64,000 nt of DNA, taken from positions 62,001 through 126,000 of the forward strand of contig CAVXBV010000007.1 in NCBI GenBank assembly GCA_963760125.1, in the 5' to 3' direction. The position numbers and the translations under genes were made by a program. This DNA is from RYN-111 sp963760125 (GTDB taxonomy: Bacteria; Actinomycetota; Actinomycetes; Mycobacteriales; SCTD01). This document shows, one piece after another, positions 1 to 8,283 of this stretch (within the stretch, counting starts at the first letter, position 1; every line of letters begins with the position of its first letter). The notes below the pieces were generated by a model. The model had not been told where the DNA came from. It did not search any database and saw only the letters and a list, made by a program, of their open reading frames with translations.

Positions 1-2380
1 CGCATCGCGCTCGTGGCGCTGCTGCGGGGTGAGCTGGTCGGGGTGGTCCGCTGCGACCGGCTCGACGACGTCACCGCCGAGGTCGCGGTCGTGGTCGAGG
101 ACGCCCACCAGGGCAGGGGCCTGGGTCCGCTGCTGCTGGAGCACCTGGCGGCCGCGGCGGGGGACCGGGGGGTCCAGCGGTTCGTCGCCAACGTGCTGCC
201 CAGCAACCGGCGGATGCTGCAGGTGTTCCGCAGCGCCGGGTTCGAGGTGGAGCGGCACATGGCCGACGGGTACGTCGAGCTCAGCTACCCGATCGAGCCG
301 ACCACCGCGTCGGTGTCCGTGGCCCGGGAGCGCGAGCACCTGGCCGACGCGCGCAGCGTCGCGCGCCTGCTGGCCCCGCGCTCCGTGGCCGTGCTCGGCG
401 CCTCCCGCCAACCAGGTTCTGCCGGGCACGAGGTGCTGCGGGCCCTGCTGGAGCAGGGGTTCACGGGCCGGGTGCACGCGATCAACCCGGCCGCTGAGGA
501 GGTGCTCGGGGTCCGGTGCGTCGCCGCCATCGGCGACGTCGAGGACGAGCACCTCGACCTGGTCGTGATCGCCGTACCCGCCGAGCGGGTGCCTCAGGCG
601 GTCGCTGAGTGCGCGGACAAGGGCGTCCACGCGCTCGTCGTGGTCGCGGGTGGTTTCGCCGACGGGGGAGCGGACGGGCAGGCTCGGCTCGCCGAGGTCG
701 TGCGGATCGCCCGGGGCGCCGGCATGCGCCTGGTCGGCCCGAACGCCATGGGGGTGGTGAACACCGACCCGGAGGTGCGCCTGCACGCGACGTTCGCCGC
801 CGGTCGAGCCCTGCCGGGACGCGTCGGGGTCTTCACCCAGAGCGGAGCGCTCGCGGGGGCGGTGCTGAGCGCGCTGGACCGGCGACGGCTGGGCCTGTCG
901 AGCTTCGTGAGCATCGGGGACAGGGCAGACGTGTCGGGCAACGACGTCGTGCAGTTCTGGCGCGACGATCCCCGCACGGAGGTCGTGGCGCTGCACCTGC
1001 AGGGGTTCGGCAACCCGCGCAAGTTCGCCCGGATCGCGCGCGACGTCGGTCGTCGCAAGCCTGTGGTGGCGCTCAAGAGCGGCCGGGGGACCGGGGACCT
1101 CGCCGTCGATGCGATGTTCGCCTCGGCAGGGGTGATCCGCGTCGACACCTTGGCCCAGCTGTTCGACACCTGCCAGCTGCTCGCGACCCAGCCGGTCCCG
1201 GCCGGTCCTCGGGTCGGCATCGTCGGCACGTCCAGCGCGCTGGCGGCGCTGGCCGTCGACGCGTGCCGGGCGAACGGCCTCCAGGTCGTCACCGAGGTCG
1301 ACCTCGGCCCGACCGCGGACCCGGAGGACCTCCGGGTCGCCCTCCTCGAGGTCGCGCGGTCCGGGGACGTCGACGCGCTGCTGGCTCTCATCACCCCCCA
1401 TCCCGACGGCGAGGCCCTCGCGGCGGCGGTGCTCGAGGCGTCGCAGACCGGGGGAGTGCCGGTGCTGGCGTCGTACCTCGGCGAGGACGGGGTGCCGGCG
1501 GCGCTCGCCGTCGCCGACGGGGCCGAGGCTGCGGCCCGCGGGTCGGTGCCGTCGTACTCGTCGCCGGAGTCCGCGGCCCTCGCGCTGTCCAGGGCGGTGG
1601 TGTACGCCGCCTGGCGGGACCGACCGGAAGGGTCGGTGCCTGACCTGCACGTGCAGGACGTCTCGCTCGAGGGGTTGCCTCAGGACGGGACGTGGGTGGA
1701 CACGACAGCGCTTGCGGCGTACGGCATCGAGCCGTGGCCGACCGAGCGGGTCGTCCACGCTTGCGCGGCGCGCGCAGCCGGCGGAGCGGCTGGGGTGGCC
1801 GGTCGCGCTGAAGCACCCGGACGACGCCTGGCGCAACCGCGTCGACCTGGGGGCGGTGCGCCTCTCGGTGGCCGAGGGCGAGCTCGGCGCGGAGTGGGAG
1901 CGGGTGCAGCAGCAGTTCGGCGACACCGACCTGCTGGTGCAGCCGATGGCACCGCCGGGGCCGTCGGTGGTCGTGCGCCTGGTGCAGGACCCGGCCGTCG
2001 GGCCGCTGCTGTCGCTGCGGCTCGGGGGACCGGTGGCCGACCTGCTCGCCGACCCGGTGGTCCGCACCCTGCCGCTCACCGACCTGGACGCCGCGGAGAT
2101 GGTCCGCGCGATGCGCGGTGTCGGCCTCCTGGCGGACCAGGACGTCGCGGCGCTCGAGGATCTCCTCCACCGGCTGGCGCGGCTGGCGGAGGACCTGCCC
2201 GAGGTGGCCGAGGTGCTGCTGGACCCGGTGCTCGTCGGGACGTCGGGCGTCACGGTCCTGCACGGCGGTGTCCGCCTGCTCCCCCCGGGAGTGGATCCCG
2301 AACGGCGGCCGCGGCAGGTCGTGGGCGGGTCGGCCGGGCTGCTCCGCGGTACAGACACCGGCACAGAGACCGGCACGTAG
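1..2380 (+). pseudogene. GNAT acetyltransferase / ADP-forming acyl-CoA synthetase fusion, 5'-truncated by the window and frameshifted
   Basis: The first base already lies inside the gene. The N-terminal ~95 visible residues are the end of a GNAT domain with the acetyl-CoA loop QGRGLG. Next come a CoA-binding Rossmann domain (RSVAVLGASRQPGSAG), a succinyl-CoA-ligase-like flavodoxin domain (VGIVGTSSALAAL) and a C-terminal ATP-grasp domain. The architecture matches the actinobacterial protein acetyltransferase/acetate-CoA ligase family. Up to about 1760 the protein is read in the first frame (ending EPWPTERVVHA). The ATP-grasp part (AERLGWPVALKHPDDAWRNR) is read in the next frame and stops at 2380, so one base near 1762 appears to be extra. 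Real pseudogene and consensus indel cannot be separated here. Product family is confident; substrate is unknown. Confidence 0.8.
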
Positions 2381-2390
2381 GCTTCCTCGG

Positions 2391-2585
2391 GTGCGCCTGA
2401 CCGAGTTCTGGAACCGGATGGACCGGCGCTTCGGAGCAACCTACGCGCGGTCCTACGCGACGGACATGGTGCTCGGTGAGCTCGGTTCGCGCACGGTCGC
2501 GCAGGCCCTGGCGGAGGGCGACGACGTGAAGTCGGTCTGGCGTGCCGTGTGCGACGCCAACGCCGCGCCGCTGTCCGAGCGCTGA
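2391..2585 (+). CDS. DUF3046 family protein
   Basis: A 64-residue protein beginning VRLTEFWNRMDRRFG, with the conserved block GSRTVAQALAEGDDVKSVWRAVC. DUF3046 is a short actinobacterial family normally found directly upstream of recA, as here; its function is unknown. The GTG at 2391 is chosen because it starts at the conserved N-terminus, 10 bases after the preceding stop. The SOS and PafBC-type signals lie between this gene and recA, so recA is not dependent on read-through from it. Confidence 0.85.
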   Translation: MRLTEFWNRMDRRFGATYARSYATDMVLGELGSRTVAQALAEGDDVKSVWRAVCDANAAPLSER

Positions 2586-2615
2586 TCCCGCCCCGCTCGG
2601 CGTGTCGGCTGGCGA

Positions 2616-2631
2616 TCGAACGATTGTTCGA
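2616..2631. promoter_or_regulatory. SOS box (LexA operator) of recA
   Basis: The perfect palindrome TCGAAC-GATT-GTTCGA is the actinobacterial LexA operator (TCGAAC-N4-GTTCGA). It lies 121 bases upstream of the recA start, so LexA would repress recA until DNA damage. Position and exact match make this a confident call. Confidence 0.93.
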
Positions 2632-2685
2632 CCTAGTGTCCACAGCGTTCCGGGTGGTCCACAGGTTGCGCCCGCACCGGCAGAA

Positions 2686-2708
2686 CTGTCGGTGCGCAGC
2701 CCTAGCGT
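2686..2708 (+). promoter_or_regulatory. PafBC-type (RecA-NDp) promoter of recA
   Basis: CTGTCGGTG, eight bases, then TAGCGT fits the mycobacterial LexA-independent DNA-damage promoter consensus tTGTCRGTG-N8-TAnnnT. In mycobacteria this element is used by the PafBC activator. It sits 44 bases before the recA GTG and downstream of the SOS box, so recA probably has two damage-responsive promoters. pafBC itself is not in the window. Confidence 0.8.
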
Positions 2709-2751
2709 CCATCGCAGATCGGAACAACCCGCTTCGACCCTAGGAGACACG

Positions 2752-3810
2752 GTGGCTGCACCGGACCGCGACAAGGCCCTCGAGATGGCCCTCGCCCAGA
2801 TCGACAAGAACTTCGGCAAGGGCTCGGTGATGCGCCTGGGCGACGACATCCGTCCGCCTGTCGCCGTCATCCCCACCGGCTCCATCGCGCTCGACGTCGC
2901 GCTGGGCATCGGCGGGCTGCCGCGCGGTCGCGTGGTGGAGATCTACGGGCCGGAGTCCTCCGGCAAGACCACGGTGGCTCTCCACGCGGTCGCCAACGCC
3001 CAGCGCGCCGGCGGCATCGCGGCGTTCATCGACGCCGAGCACGCCCTCGACCCCGACTACGCCAAGAAGCTCGGCGTCGACACCGACCAGCTGCTCGTCA
3101 GCCAGCCCGACACCGGTGAGCAGGCCCTCGAGATCGCGGACATGCTCGTGCGCTCCGGGGCCATCGACATCCTCGTCATCGACTCCGTCGCGGCGCTCGT
3201 GCCCCGCGCCGAGATCGAGGGCGAGATGGGCGACAGCCACGTGGGTCTGCAGGCCCGGCTCATGAGCCAGGCCCTCCGCAAGATGACCGGCGCCCTCTCC
3301 CAGACGGGCACGACCGCGATCTTCATCAACCAGCTCCGCGAGAAGATCGGCGTCATGTTCGGCTCGCCCGAGACGACGACAGGCGGCAAGGCGCTGAAGT
3401 TCTACGCGTCGGTCCGCATCGACGTGCGCCGCATCGAGACGCTCAAGGACGGCACCGACGCGGTCGGCAACCGGACCCGGGCCAAGATCGTGAAGAACAA
3501 GATGGCCCCGCCGTTCAAGCAGGCTGAGTTCGACATCATCTACGGCGTCGGGATCAGCCGCGAGGGCTCGCTCGTCGACATGGGCGTCGAGCACGGCTTC
3601 GTCCGCAAGAGCGGCGCTTGGTACACCTACGAGGGCGACCAGCTCGGCCAGGGCAAGGAGAACGCCCGCGCGTTCCTGCGCGACAACCCCGAGCTCGCGC
3701 AGGAGATCGAGGACAAGATCAAGGCCAAGCTCGGGATCGGTCAGCCGATCCTCGACGTGACGGATGACGCGCTGGCCGACATGGTCGCGCCGGTTCCGGT
3801 CGACCTCTAG
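2752..3810 (+). CDS. recA: Recombinase RecA
   Basis: A 352-residue DNA-dependent ATPase that forms filaments on single-stranded DNA, catalyses strand exchange and triggers LexA self-cleavage. The Walker A motif GPESSGKT is at residues 66-73. The ILVIDSVAALVPRAEIEGEMGD block, split here for length as Walker B plus loop L1, and FINQLREKIGVMFGSPETTTGG (loop L2 region) are intact. The GTG at 2752 is preceded by AGGAG and gives the usual mature length. No intein is present. recX follows, the normal actinobacterial order, and recA is controlled by the two elements upstream. Confidence 0.98.
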   Translation: MAAPDRDKALEMALAQIDKNFGKGSVMRLGDDIRPPVAVIPTGSIALDVALGIGGLPRGRVVEIYGPESSGKTTVALHAVANAQRAGGIAAFIDAEHALDPDYAKKLGVDTDQLLVSQPDTGEQALEIADMLVRSGAIDILVIDSVAALVPRAEIEGEMGDSHVGLQARLMSQALRKMTGALSQTGTTAIFINQLREKIGVMFGSPETTTGGKALKFYASVRIDVRRIETLKDGTDAVGNRTRAKIVKNKMAPPFKQAEFDIIYGVGISREGSLVDMGVEHGFVRKSGAWYTYEGDQLGQGKENARAFLRDNPELAQEIEDKIKAKLGIGQPILDVTDDALADMVAPVPVDL

Positions 3811-3880
3811 TCGGTGGGCCTCGAACGGCTCGCCCCTCTCGACCCCGACCGGCCGACGGGGGGCGAGCCGTCCCCACGTC

Positions 3881-4672
3881 GTGTCCGTGCCGACGACCCC
3901 GACCCCATCCCGACCAGCGCGGGGGACGGGTCCGCGCCCGCCTGGGAACCCACCGTCGAGGTCGGGGCCGGCCCCGGCGAGGTCAGGTCGCGCGCGGCCG
4001 GGCGGCGGCAAGGCCCGCGCCGAGCGGCCCCGCAAGCCCTACCCCACCCGGGAGGAGCGGGAGCAGCGCGCCGAGGCGAAGACGGCTGCGCGTGCGAAGG
4101 AGATCGCGGCCGATCCCACCGGTGTGGCCCGGCAGGTCTGCCTGCAGCTGCTGGAGCTCGGCCCGCGCACGCACACGGAGCTCGCCCGGGCGTTGGCCAA
4201 GAAGGGCGTCCCCGACGACGCGGCGGCCGAGGTGCTCGGTCGGTTCGCCGAGGTAGGGATCATCGACGACGCGCTGTTCGCCAGCATGTGGGTGACCAGC
4301 CGGCACCGCGGTCGCGGGCTGGCCGGACGGGCCCTGTCGCAGGAGCTCCGCCGCAAGGGGGTCGACGACGACACCATCCGTGAGGCGGTCGGTGAGCTCG
4401 ACCCCGACCAGGAGGTCGAGACCGCGCGCGCCTTGGTGCGCCGCAAGCTGGCCAGCACCCGCCGCCTCCCGACCGAGGCCAGGATCCGGCGGCTCGCGGG
4501 GATGCTGGCCCGTAAGGGGTACGGCGCAGGTGTCGCCTTCCGCATCGTCAAGGAGGAGCTGGAGCAGGAGGGCACGGACCTGCGCGGAGCCTCAGCCTCG
4601 ACACCGACCAGCTCGCTGCGTTGGAGGGCGACGCTCCCCTCGGCTGACGGCAGTGGCAGGCTGCCCGCATGA
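3881..4672 (+). CDS. recX: Regulatory protein RecX, probably with displaced ends
   Basis: RecX caps RecA filaments and limits recombinase activity. The core (residues ~60-240) is clear: VARQVCLQLLELGPRTHTEL, GRFAEVGIIDDALFASMWV, RGLAGRALSQELRRKGVDDD and MLARKGYGAGVAFRIVKEEL, a three-repeat helical family. The coordinates give the uninterrupted ORF from GTG 3881. However, 3814-4005 shows coding character in another frame (VGLERLAPLDPDRP..., few A/T at third positions, mixed second positions). A plausible C-terminus (SLDTDQLAALEGDAPLG, stop at 4647) also lies in that frame. The native gene may therefore be 3814-4647 with two compensating indels, near 4005 and 4586. The ORF shown overlaps the next gene by four bases. 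Confidence 0.85.
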   Translation: MSVPTTPTPSRPARGTGPRPPGNPPSRSGPAPARSGRARPGGGKARAERPRKPYPTREEREQRAEAKTAARAKEIAADPTGVARQVCLQLLELGPRTHTELARALAKKGVPDDAAAEVLGRFAEVGIIDDALFASMWVTSRHRGRGLAGRALSQELRRKGVDDDTIREAVGELDPDQEVETARALVRRKLASTRRLPTEARIRRLAGMLARKGYGAGVAFRIVKEELEQEGTDLRGASASTPTSSLRWRATLPSADGSGRLPA

Positions 4673-5784
4673 GCAGCGACACCGTTCTCCCCGCCCTGCG
4701 CCTGGCCGGTCAGCCCGTGTCCGTCGTCGGCCGCGCGCGCCTGTACGTCTGTGGCGTGACGCCGTACGACGTGACGCACCTCGGGCACGCGGCGACCTTC
4801 GTCTGGGTCGATGCCGCGGACCGCGTGTTGCGCCGGCTCGGCGTGCAGGTCGAGGTCTGCCGGAACGTCACCGATGTCGACGACGTGCTGTTCGACGCCG
4901 CTGCCCGCGCCGGCGCACCGTACGACCGGTTCGCGGCCGTCCAGCAGTTCCACTTCGACCGCGACATGGACGCCCTCAGCGTCCGGCGACCGGCGCACGA
5001 GCCGCGGGCGCACGGGTACATCGAGCCGGTTGTCGCCCTCGCGCAGACGCTGCTGGACCGAGGGGCGGCGTACGAGAGCGGGGGCGGGGTGTACCTGCAC
5101 GGCGCTCCCGTGGTCGAGCGGGCCGGTCTGGAGCGCGCCGCCGCCGAGCAGCTGCTGCGCGAGAACGGCGGACGCCCCGACGACCCCAACAAGCGCGACC
5201 CGCTGGACCAGGCCGTCTGGCAGAGCAGCACCGGCGACGAGCCCGCCTGGCCCAGCCCCTGGGGATCTGGCCGCCCCGGGTGGCACGCCGAGTGCACGGC
5301 CATGGCGCTGTCGACGTACGGCCCCAGCCTCGACCTGCACGCCGGCGGGGCGGACCTGCGGTTCCCGCACCACGCCTACGAGACAGCGCAGGCCGAGGCC
5401 GCGACCGGCGTGACGCCGTTCGCCCGGGCCTGGATGCACGTGGGGACCGTCCAGCTGGCGGGGGAGAAGATGGCGAAGTCCGTCGGGAACCTGGTGTTCG
5501 TCGCGGACCTGGTGGCGCAGACCAGCGGCCCCACGGTCCGGGCGCTGCTGCTCGACCGGCGCTACGACCAGGCCTGGGACCACACCAGCGCCGGCCTCGA
5601 GCAGGCCGCCTCCCGGCTGGACGCCCTGCACACGGCGGCCGGGCGGCCGCACACCGACGAGGCCGCGCAGCACGCTGTCCTGGCGGCGCTGGCGGACGAC
5701 CTGGACGTGCCCCGTGCCCTCGACGTGGCGATCGAGGAGGGCGGGCAGGCGGCGCGGGACCTCATCGCCGTCCTCGCCCTCTGA
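4669..5784 (+). CDS. MshC-like cysteine ligase (class I CysRS family)
   Basis: A 371-residue protein of the cysteinyl-tRNA synthetase fold. It has YVCGVTPYDVTHLGHA at residues 26-41 (HIGH-type motif), zinc-ligand candidates C28, C209 and H234, GRPGWHAEC and the KMSKS variant KMAKS at 267-271. The TPYD-THLGHA and SPWGSGRPGWH wording and the lack of a tRNA-anticodon domain match MshC. MshC joins cysteine to glucosaminyl-inositol in mycothiol synthesis. The protein is ~40 residues shorter than typical MshC, and the place beside recX is unusual, so it may be a paralogue with another amine acceptor. ATG 4669 overlaps the end of the recX ORF. Confidence 0.75.
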   Translation: MSSDTVLPALRLAGQPVSVVGRARLYVCGVTPYDVTHLGHAATFVWVDAADRVLRRLGVQVEVCRNVTDVDDVLFDAAARAGAPYDRFAAVQQFHFDRDMDALSVRRPAHEPRAHGYIEPVVALAQTLLDRGAAYESGGGVYLHGAPVVERAGLERAAAEQLLRENGGRPDDPNKRDPLDQAVWQSSTGDEPAWPSPWGSGRPGWHAECTAMALSTYGPSLDLHAGGADLRFPHHAYETAQAEAATGVTPFARAWMHVGTVQLAGEKMAKSVGNLVFVADLVAQTSGPTVRALLLDRRYDQAWDHTSAGLEQAASRLDALHTAAGRPHTDEAAQHAVLAALADDLDVPRALDVAIEEGGQAARDLIAVLAL

Positions 5785-5840
5785 CCGCGAGCCCGCTGAC
5801 CATGAGCCCGCTGACCACGAACTCTCTGACCACGAGCCCT
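5781..5840 (+). repeat. Four 15-base tandem repeats
   Basis: The unit CTGACCRYGAGCCCG is repeated four times with drift, starting at the stop codon of the MshC-like gene. Read in the frame of the following ATPase it encodes repeats of the type EPADH. No RNA or protein role is evident. The remainder of the 157-base gap to the next gene shows no clear promoter. Confidence 0.8.
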
Positions 5841-5941
5841 CGGACCCGGGCCCCGCGCCACGCATGACCCGGCGCGATCGAGGGCAGGGTCACTGTGAGC
5901 GGTCAAGCAGCGGCTGCCATACCCAGGGAAGCGGGCAGATC

Positions 5942-6373
5942 GTGCATCGCACCAACGATCGCGCCGCGCACGACCCGAGCCCCGGCCGCGCGCTGCTGCT
6001 TGACCTCCCGGCCGACGCCGCCTCCGCGGGGGTGGTCCGAGGAGCGGTCGCCAGTCTGCTGCAGCGCCAGGTGGACCAGGACGCCCGGGACACCGCCACC
6101 CTGCTGGTCACCGAGCTGGTGACCAACGCCACACGGCACGTCGGAGGAGCCCTGCACGTCGAGGCCGGCGTCTGTGACAGCACGCTGCGCGTCGAGGTGT
6201 GCGACGGGAGTTCCTGCCTGCCGGTGCTGGGCGAGCTGCCCGACTGGGAGAGCGAATCCGGTCGTGGGATGGTGCTGATCGACGCCCTCTCCGACCGCTG
6301 GGGCGCCGAGGCGATCCCCACCGGCAAACGCGTGTGGTTCGAGCTCGCCGTCGCGGCGCGGCTTCCTGCCTGA
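5942..6373 (+). CDS. RsbW-like ATP-binding protein (GHKL anti-sigma kinase fold)
   Basis: A 143-residue single-domain protein. It has an N-box ELVTNATRHVGG near residue 60 and a glycine-rich lid SESGRGMVLIDALSDRWG near 103-120, the pattern of actinobacterial HATPase_c proteins related to RsbW/SpoIIAB. Such proteins usually bind or phosphorylate an anti-sigma antagonist. No sigma factor or STAS partner is adjacent. GTG 5942 is preferred because GGGAAG lies ten bases upstream; ATG 5864 in the same frame would add 26 residues but has no ribosome-binding site. Partner and process are unknown. Confidence 0.75.
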   Translation: MHRTNDRAAHDPSPGRALLLDLPADAASAGVVRGAVASLLQRQVDQDARDTATLLVTELVTNATRHVGGALHVEAGVCDSTLRVEVCDGSSCLPVLGELPDWESESGRGMVLIDALSDRWGAEAIPTGKRVWFELAVAARLPA

Positions 6374-6387
6374 CCTCGTCACCCAGA

Positions 6388-6401
6388 GTGACGTAGATCA
6401 C
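6388..6401. promoter_or_regulatory. CRP/FNR-type operator before the subtilase gene
   Basis: GTGA-CGTAGA-TCAC has the symmetrical GTGA-N6-TCAC form recognised by CRP-family regulators, including mycobacterial CRP. A possible -10 hexamer TATGCT lies at 6411-6416, which would put the operator near -35 and leave a leader of roughly 120 bases before the subtilase. The regulator is not in the window. Confidence 0.55.
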
Positions 6402-6546
6402 GTCGGAGGATATGCTCGGTTTGCGGCATTCGTCCCCGCCACGGGCCGTCACCCGCGTCCTGACCGCGCGTTGACCCTGACATGCGGAACCCCGTCCCCG
6501 CCTGCTCCGGGAGTGGCATCCCGGGCATCCCCCCGGAGGCCGTGCT

Positions 6547-7734
6547 GTGACCCGTCGATCCCGCCCCCCGTCCCGTCGCCTGCTGTCCGCCGTCGCGGTC
6601 CTTGCCACGGGTGCCGCCCTCGCCCTGCCCGCGCGGGCTGCCACGCCTGGCCCGCTGCTCGCGACGTACGTCGTGACGCTGGCGCCGTCGGTCACGCCAG
6701 CCGCGGTCGCCTCACTGACCCCAGCCCTCGGCGGTCGGGTGGGCTTCGTCTACACCCACGCGCTGCGCGGCTTCTCGGTGACGCTGCCCAGGGCGGCCGC
6801 GCCGCTGCTGCCCGCCTTGCCCGGCGTCCTCGCCGTGCAGGCCGACCAGGTCGTCCACGCGAGCGCGACGCAGGCCGACCCCCCGTCGTACGGCCTGGAC
6901 CGCATCGATCAGCGCGCCCTCCCGCTGAATCGCACCTACACGACCACCTCCCAGGGCGCCGGCGTGACCGCGTACGTCGTCGACACCGGCATCCGGTACG
7001 ACCACCGCGACTTCGGCGGCCGGGCCACGCCCGGTTTCGACGCCATCACCGCGGGCGGCGGAGCGGTCGACTGCAACGGCCACGGCACCCACGTCGCGGG
7101 CACGCTCGGCGGCACGACGTACGGCGTCGCGAAGGCCGTGCGCCTGGTGGGTGTGCGCGTGCTCGACTGCAGCGGATCCGGCACCACCGCGCAGGTCGTC
7201 GCGGGTCTCGACTGGCTGACCGGCCACCACCAGACAGGGGTGCCGGCCGTCGCCAACCTGTCGCTCGGGGGAAGCGCGGACGCCGCGATCGACACGGCGG
7301 TCAAGAACGCGATCGCCGACGGGATCACGTTCGGGGTCGCCGCCGGCAACGACGGAGGGTTCGTCACCGACCTCATCGGTGCCTCGGACGCCTGCAACGG
7401 CTCACCGGCTCGGGTGCCCGCGGCCCTCACGGTGGCCGCGACGGATGCGAGCGATGCGCGAGCGACGTACAGCAACCGCGGTTCCTGCGTGGACCTGTGG
7501 GCGCCAGGGTCGGCGATCGTCAGTGCCTGGTACAGCTCGGCGACCGCGACGCAGACCCTGAACGGCACGTCGATGGCGACCCCGCACGTCGTGGGCGCTG
7601 CTGCGCTGCTGTTGTCCAAGGGTTACCAGTCGCCCGCCGCGGTGGCTGCCGCCCTCATCGCTGCGTCGACCAAGGGCGTCGTGACCAACGCAGGATCAGG
7701 CACCGCGAACCGTCTGCTGTTCACCAACCGCTAG
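6547..7734 (+). CDS. Secreted subtilisin-family (S8) serine protease
   Basis: A 395-residue preproprotein. Residues 1-32 form an arginine-rich signal peptide ending near PARAA. Residues ~38-105 are an I9-type propeptide (YVVTLAPSVTPAAV). The catalytic domain has D146 (VVDTGIRYDH), H179 (NGHGTHVAGT), the oxyanion asparagine N268 (AAGNDG) and S342 (NGTSMATPH). All catalytic residues are present, so it should be an active extracellular endopeptidase after propeptide removal. Four cysteines, at about 176, 208, 283 and 314, could form disulphides as in proteinase-K-like enzymes. The GTG start follows GGAGG. A CRP-like operator lies upstream. Confidence 0.93.
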   Translation: MTRRSRPPSRRLLSAVAVLATGAALALPARAATPGPLLATYVVTLAPSVTPAAVASLTPALGGRVGFVYTHALRGFSVTLPRAAAPLLPALPGVLAVQADQVVHASATQADPPSYGLDRIDQRALPLNRTYTTTSQGAGVTAYVVDTGIRYDHRDFGGRATPGFDAITAGGGAVDCNGHGTHVAGTLGGTTYGVAKAVRLVGVRVLDCSGSGTTAQVVAGLDWLTGHHQTGVPAVANLSLGGSADAAIDTAVKNAIADGITFGVAAGNDGGFVTDLIGASDACNGSPARVPAALTVAATDASDARATYSNRGSCVDLWAPGSAIVSAWYSSATATQTLNGTSMATPHVVGAAALLLSKGYQSPAAVAAALIAASTKGVVTNAGSGTANRLLFTNR

Positions 7735-7797
7735 CCAGGGGCAGGAACCTCTGGCTGGGCGTCGAAACCTGAGAGCGAGACCAGCTCGTTCGCCCAG
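7733..7797 (+). terminator. Paired hairpins between the subtilase and the secreted paralogues
   Basis: AGCCAGGGG (7733-7741) pairs with CCTCTGGCT (7748-7756) with one mismatch, starting inside the stop codon. CTGGGCG (7755-7761) pairs with CGCCCAG (7791-7797). There is no T-run. The two stems share two bases and could be alternative structures, so a terminator or a structured leader of the next operon are both possible. Confidence 0.4.
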
Positions 7798-7815
7798 CCG
7801 AGGGGATCCACCCAC

Positions 7816-8283
7816 ATGAACCGCCGCCTGACCGTTGCCGTCGCTCTGAGTGCCGCTGCCGTGACCGCTGTCGCGATGCCGTCCGAGGCCGCCACGAAGG
7901 CCAAGCCGAAGCCGATCAAGGGCTCCTACACGCTGACGCTGGTGCCGGACCCGACCCCGAACTCCAGCGCGGCCACCGGCGTCTCCGGCTGCACCGGCGT
8001 GATTCCGCAGGCGACGGACAAGCACCCGTTCACCGCACCGGCTGCAGGCACCATCGAGGTCATCCTCGACGGTGACGACCCGGCCAAGGGCGCGGCCCCG
8101 GCCGGCGTCGACTGGGACCTCTACGTCAACGACGCGCAGGGTGAGGTCGGTGCTTCCCACGGCGCCACCGCGCACGAGGAGGTGTCCTTCAAGGTGAAGA
8201 AGAAGACCCCGCTGACCTTCATCGTCTGCAACCTCGCCGGTCTGCCGAACGGCAAGGTCTCCTACACCTTCACCTACAAGTGA
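7816..8283 (+). CDS. Small secreted beta-sandwich-like protein, paralogue A
   Basis: A 155-residue protein with a signal peptide (residues 1-25, cleavage near SEAAT) and a lysine/proline linker KAKPKPIKG. The mature domain of about 115 residues has alternating hydrophobic strands, VDWDLYVNDAQGEV and IVCNLAGLPNGKVSYTFTYK. Two cysteines (about 55 and 138) could form one disulphide. The shape resembles prepeptidase C-terminal or cell-surface adhesion sandwiches, but I do not recognise a family. It follows a secreted protease in the same direction and is coupled to its paralogue by a GTGA overlap. Confidence 0.75.
   Translation: MNRRLTVAVALSAAAVTAVAMPSEAATKAKPKPIKGSYTLTLVPDPTPNSSAATGVSGCTGVIPQATDKHPFTAPAAGTIEVILDGDDPAKGAAPAGVDWDLYVNDAQGEVGASHGATAHEEVSFKVKKKTPLTFIVCNLAGLPNGKVSYTFTYK

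Noticed and set aside
13..2400. First gene as one continuous 795-residue protein
   Set aside because: After ~1762 that frame gives glycine/arginine-rich nonsense, whereas the next frame encodes a proper ATP-grasp domain.
2740..4035. Long open frame on the minus strand across recA
   Set aside because: High GC leaves antisense frames open. The product is compositionally biased and recA is certain in this place.
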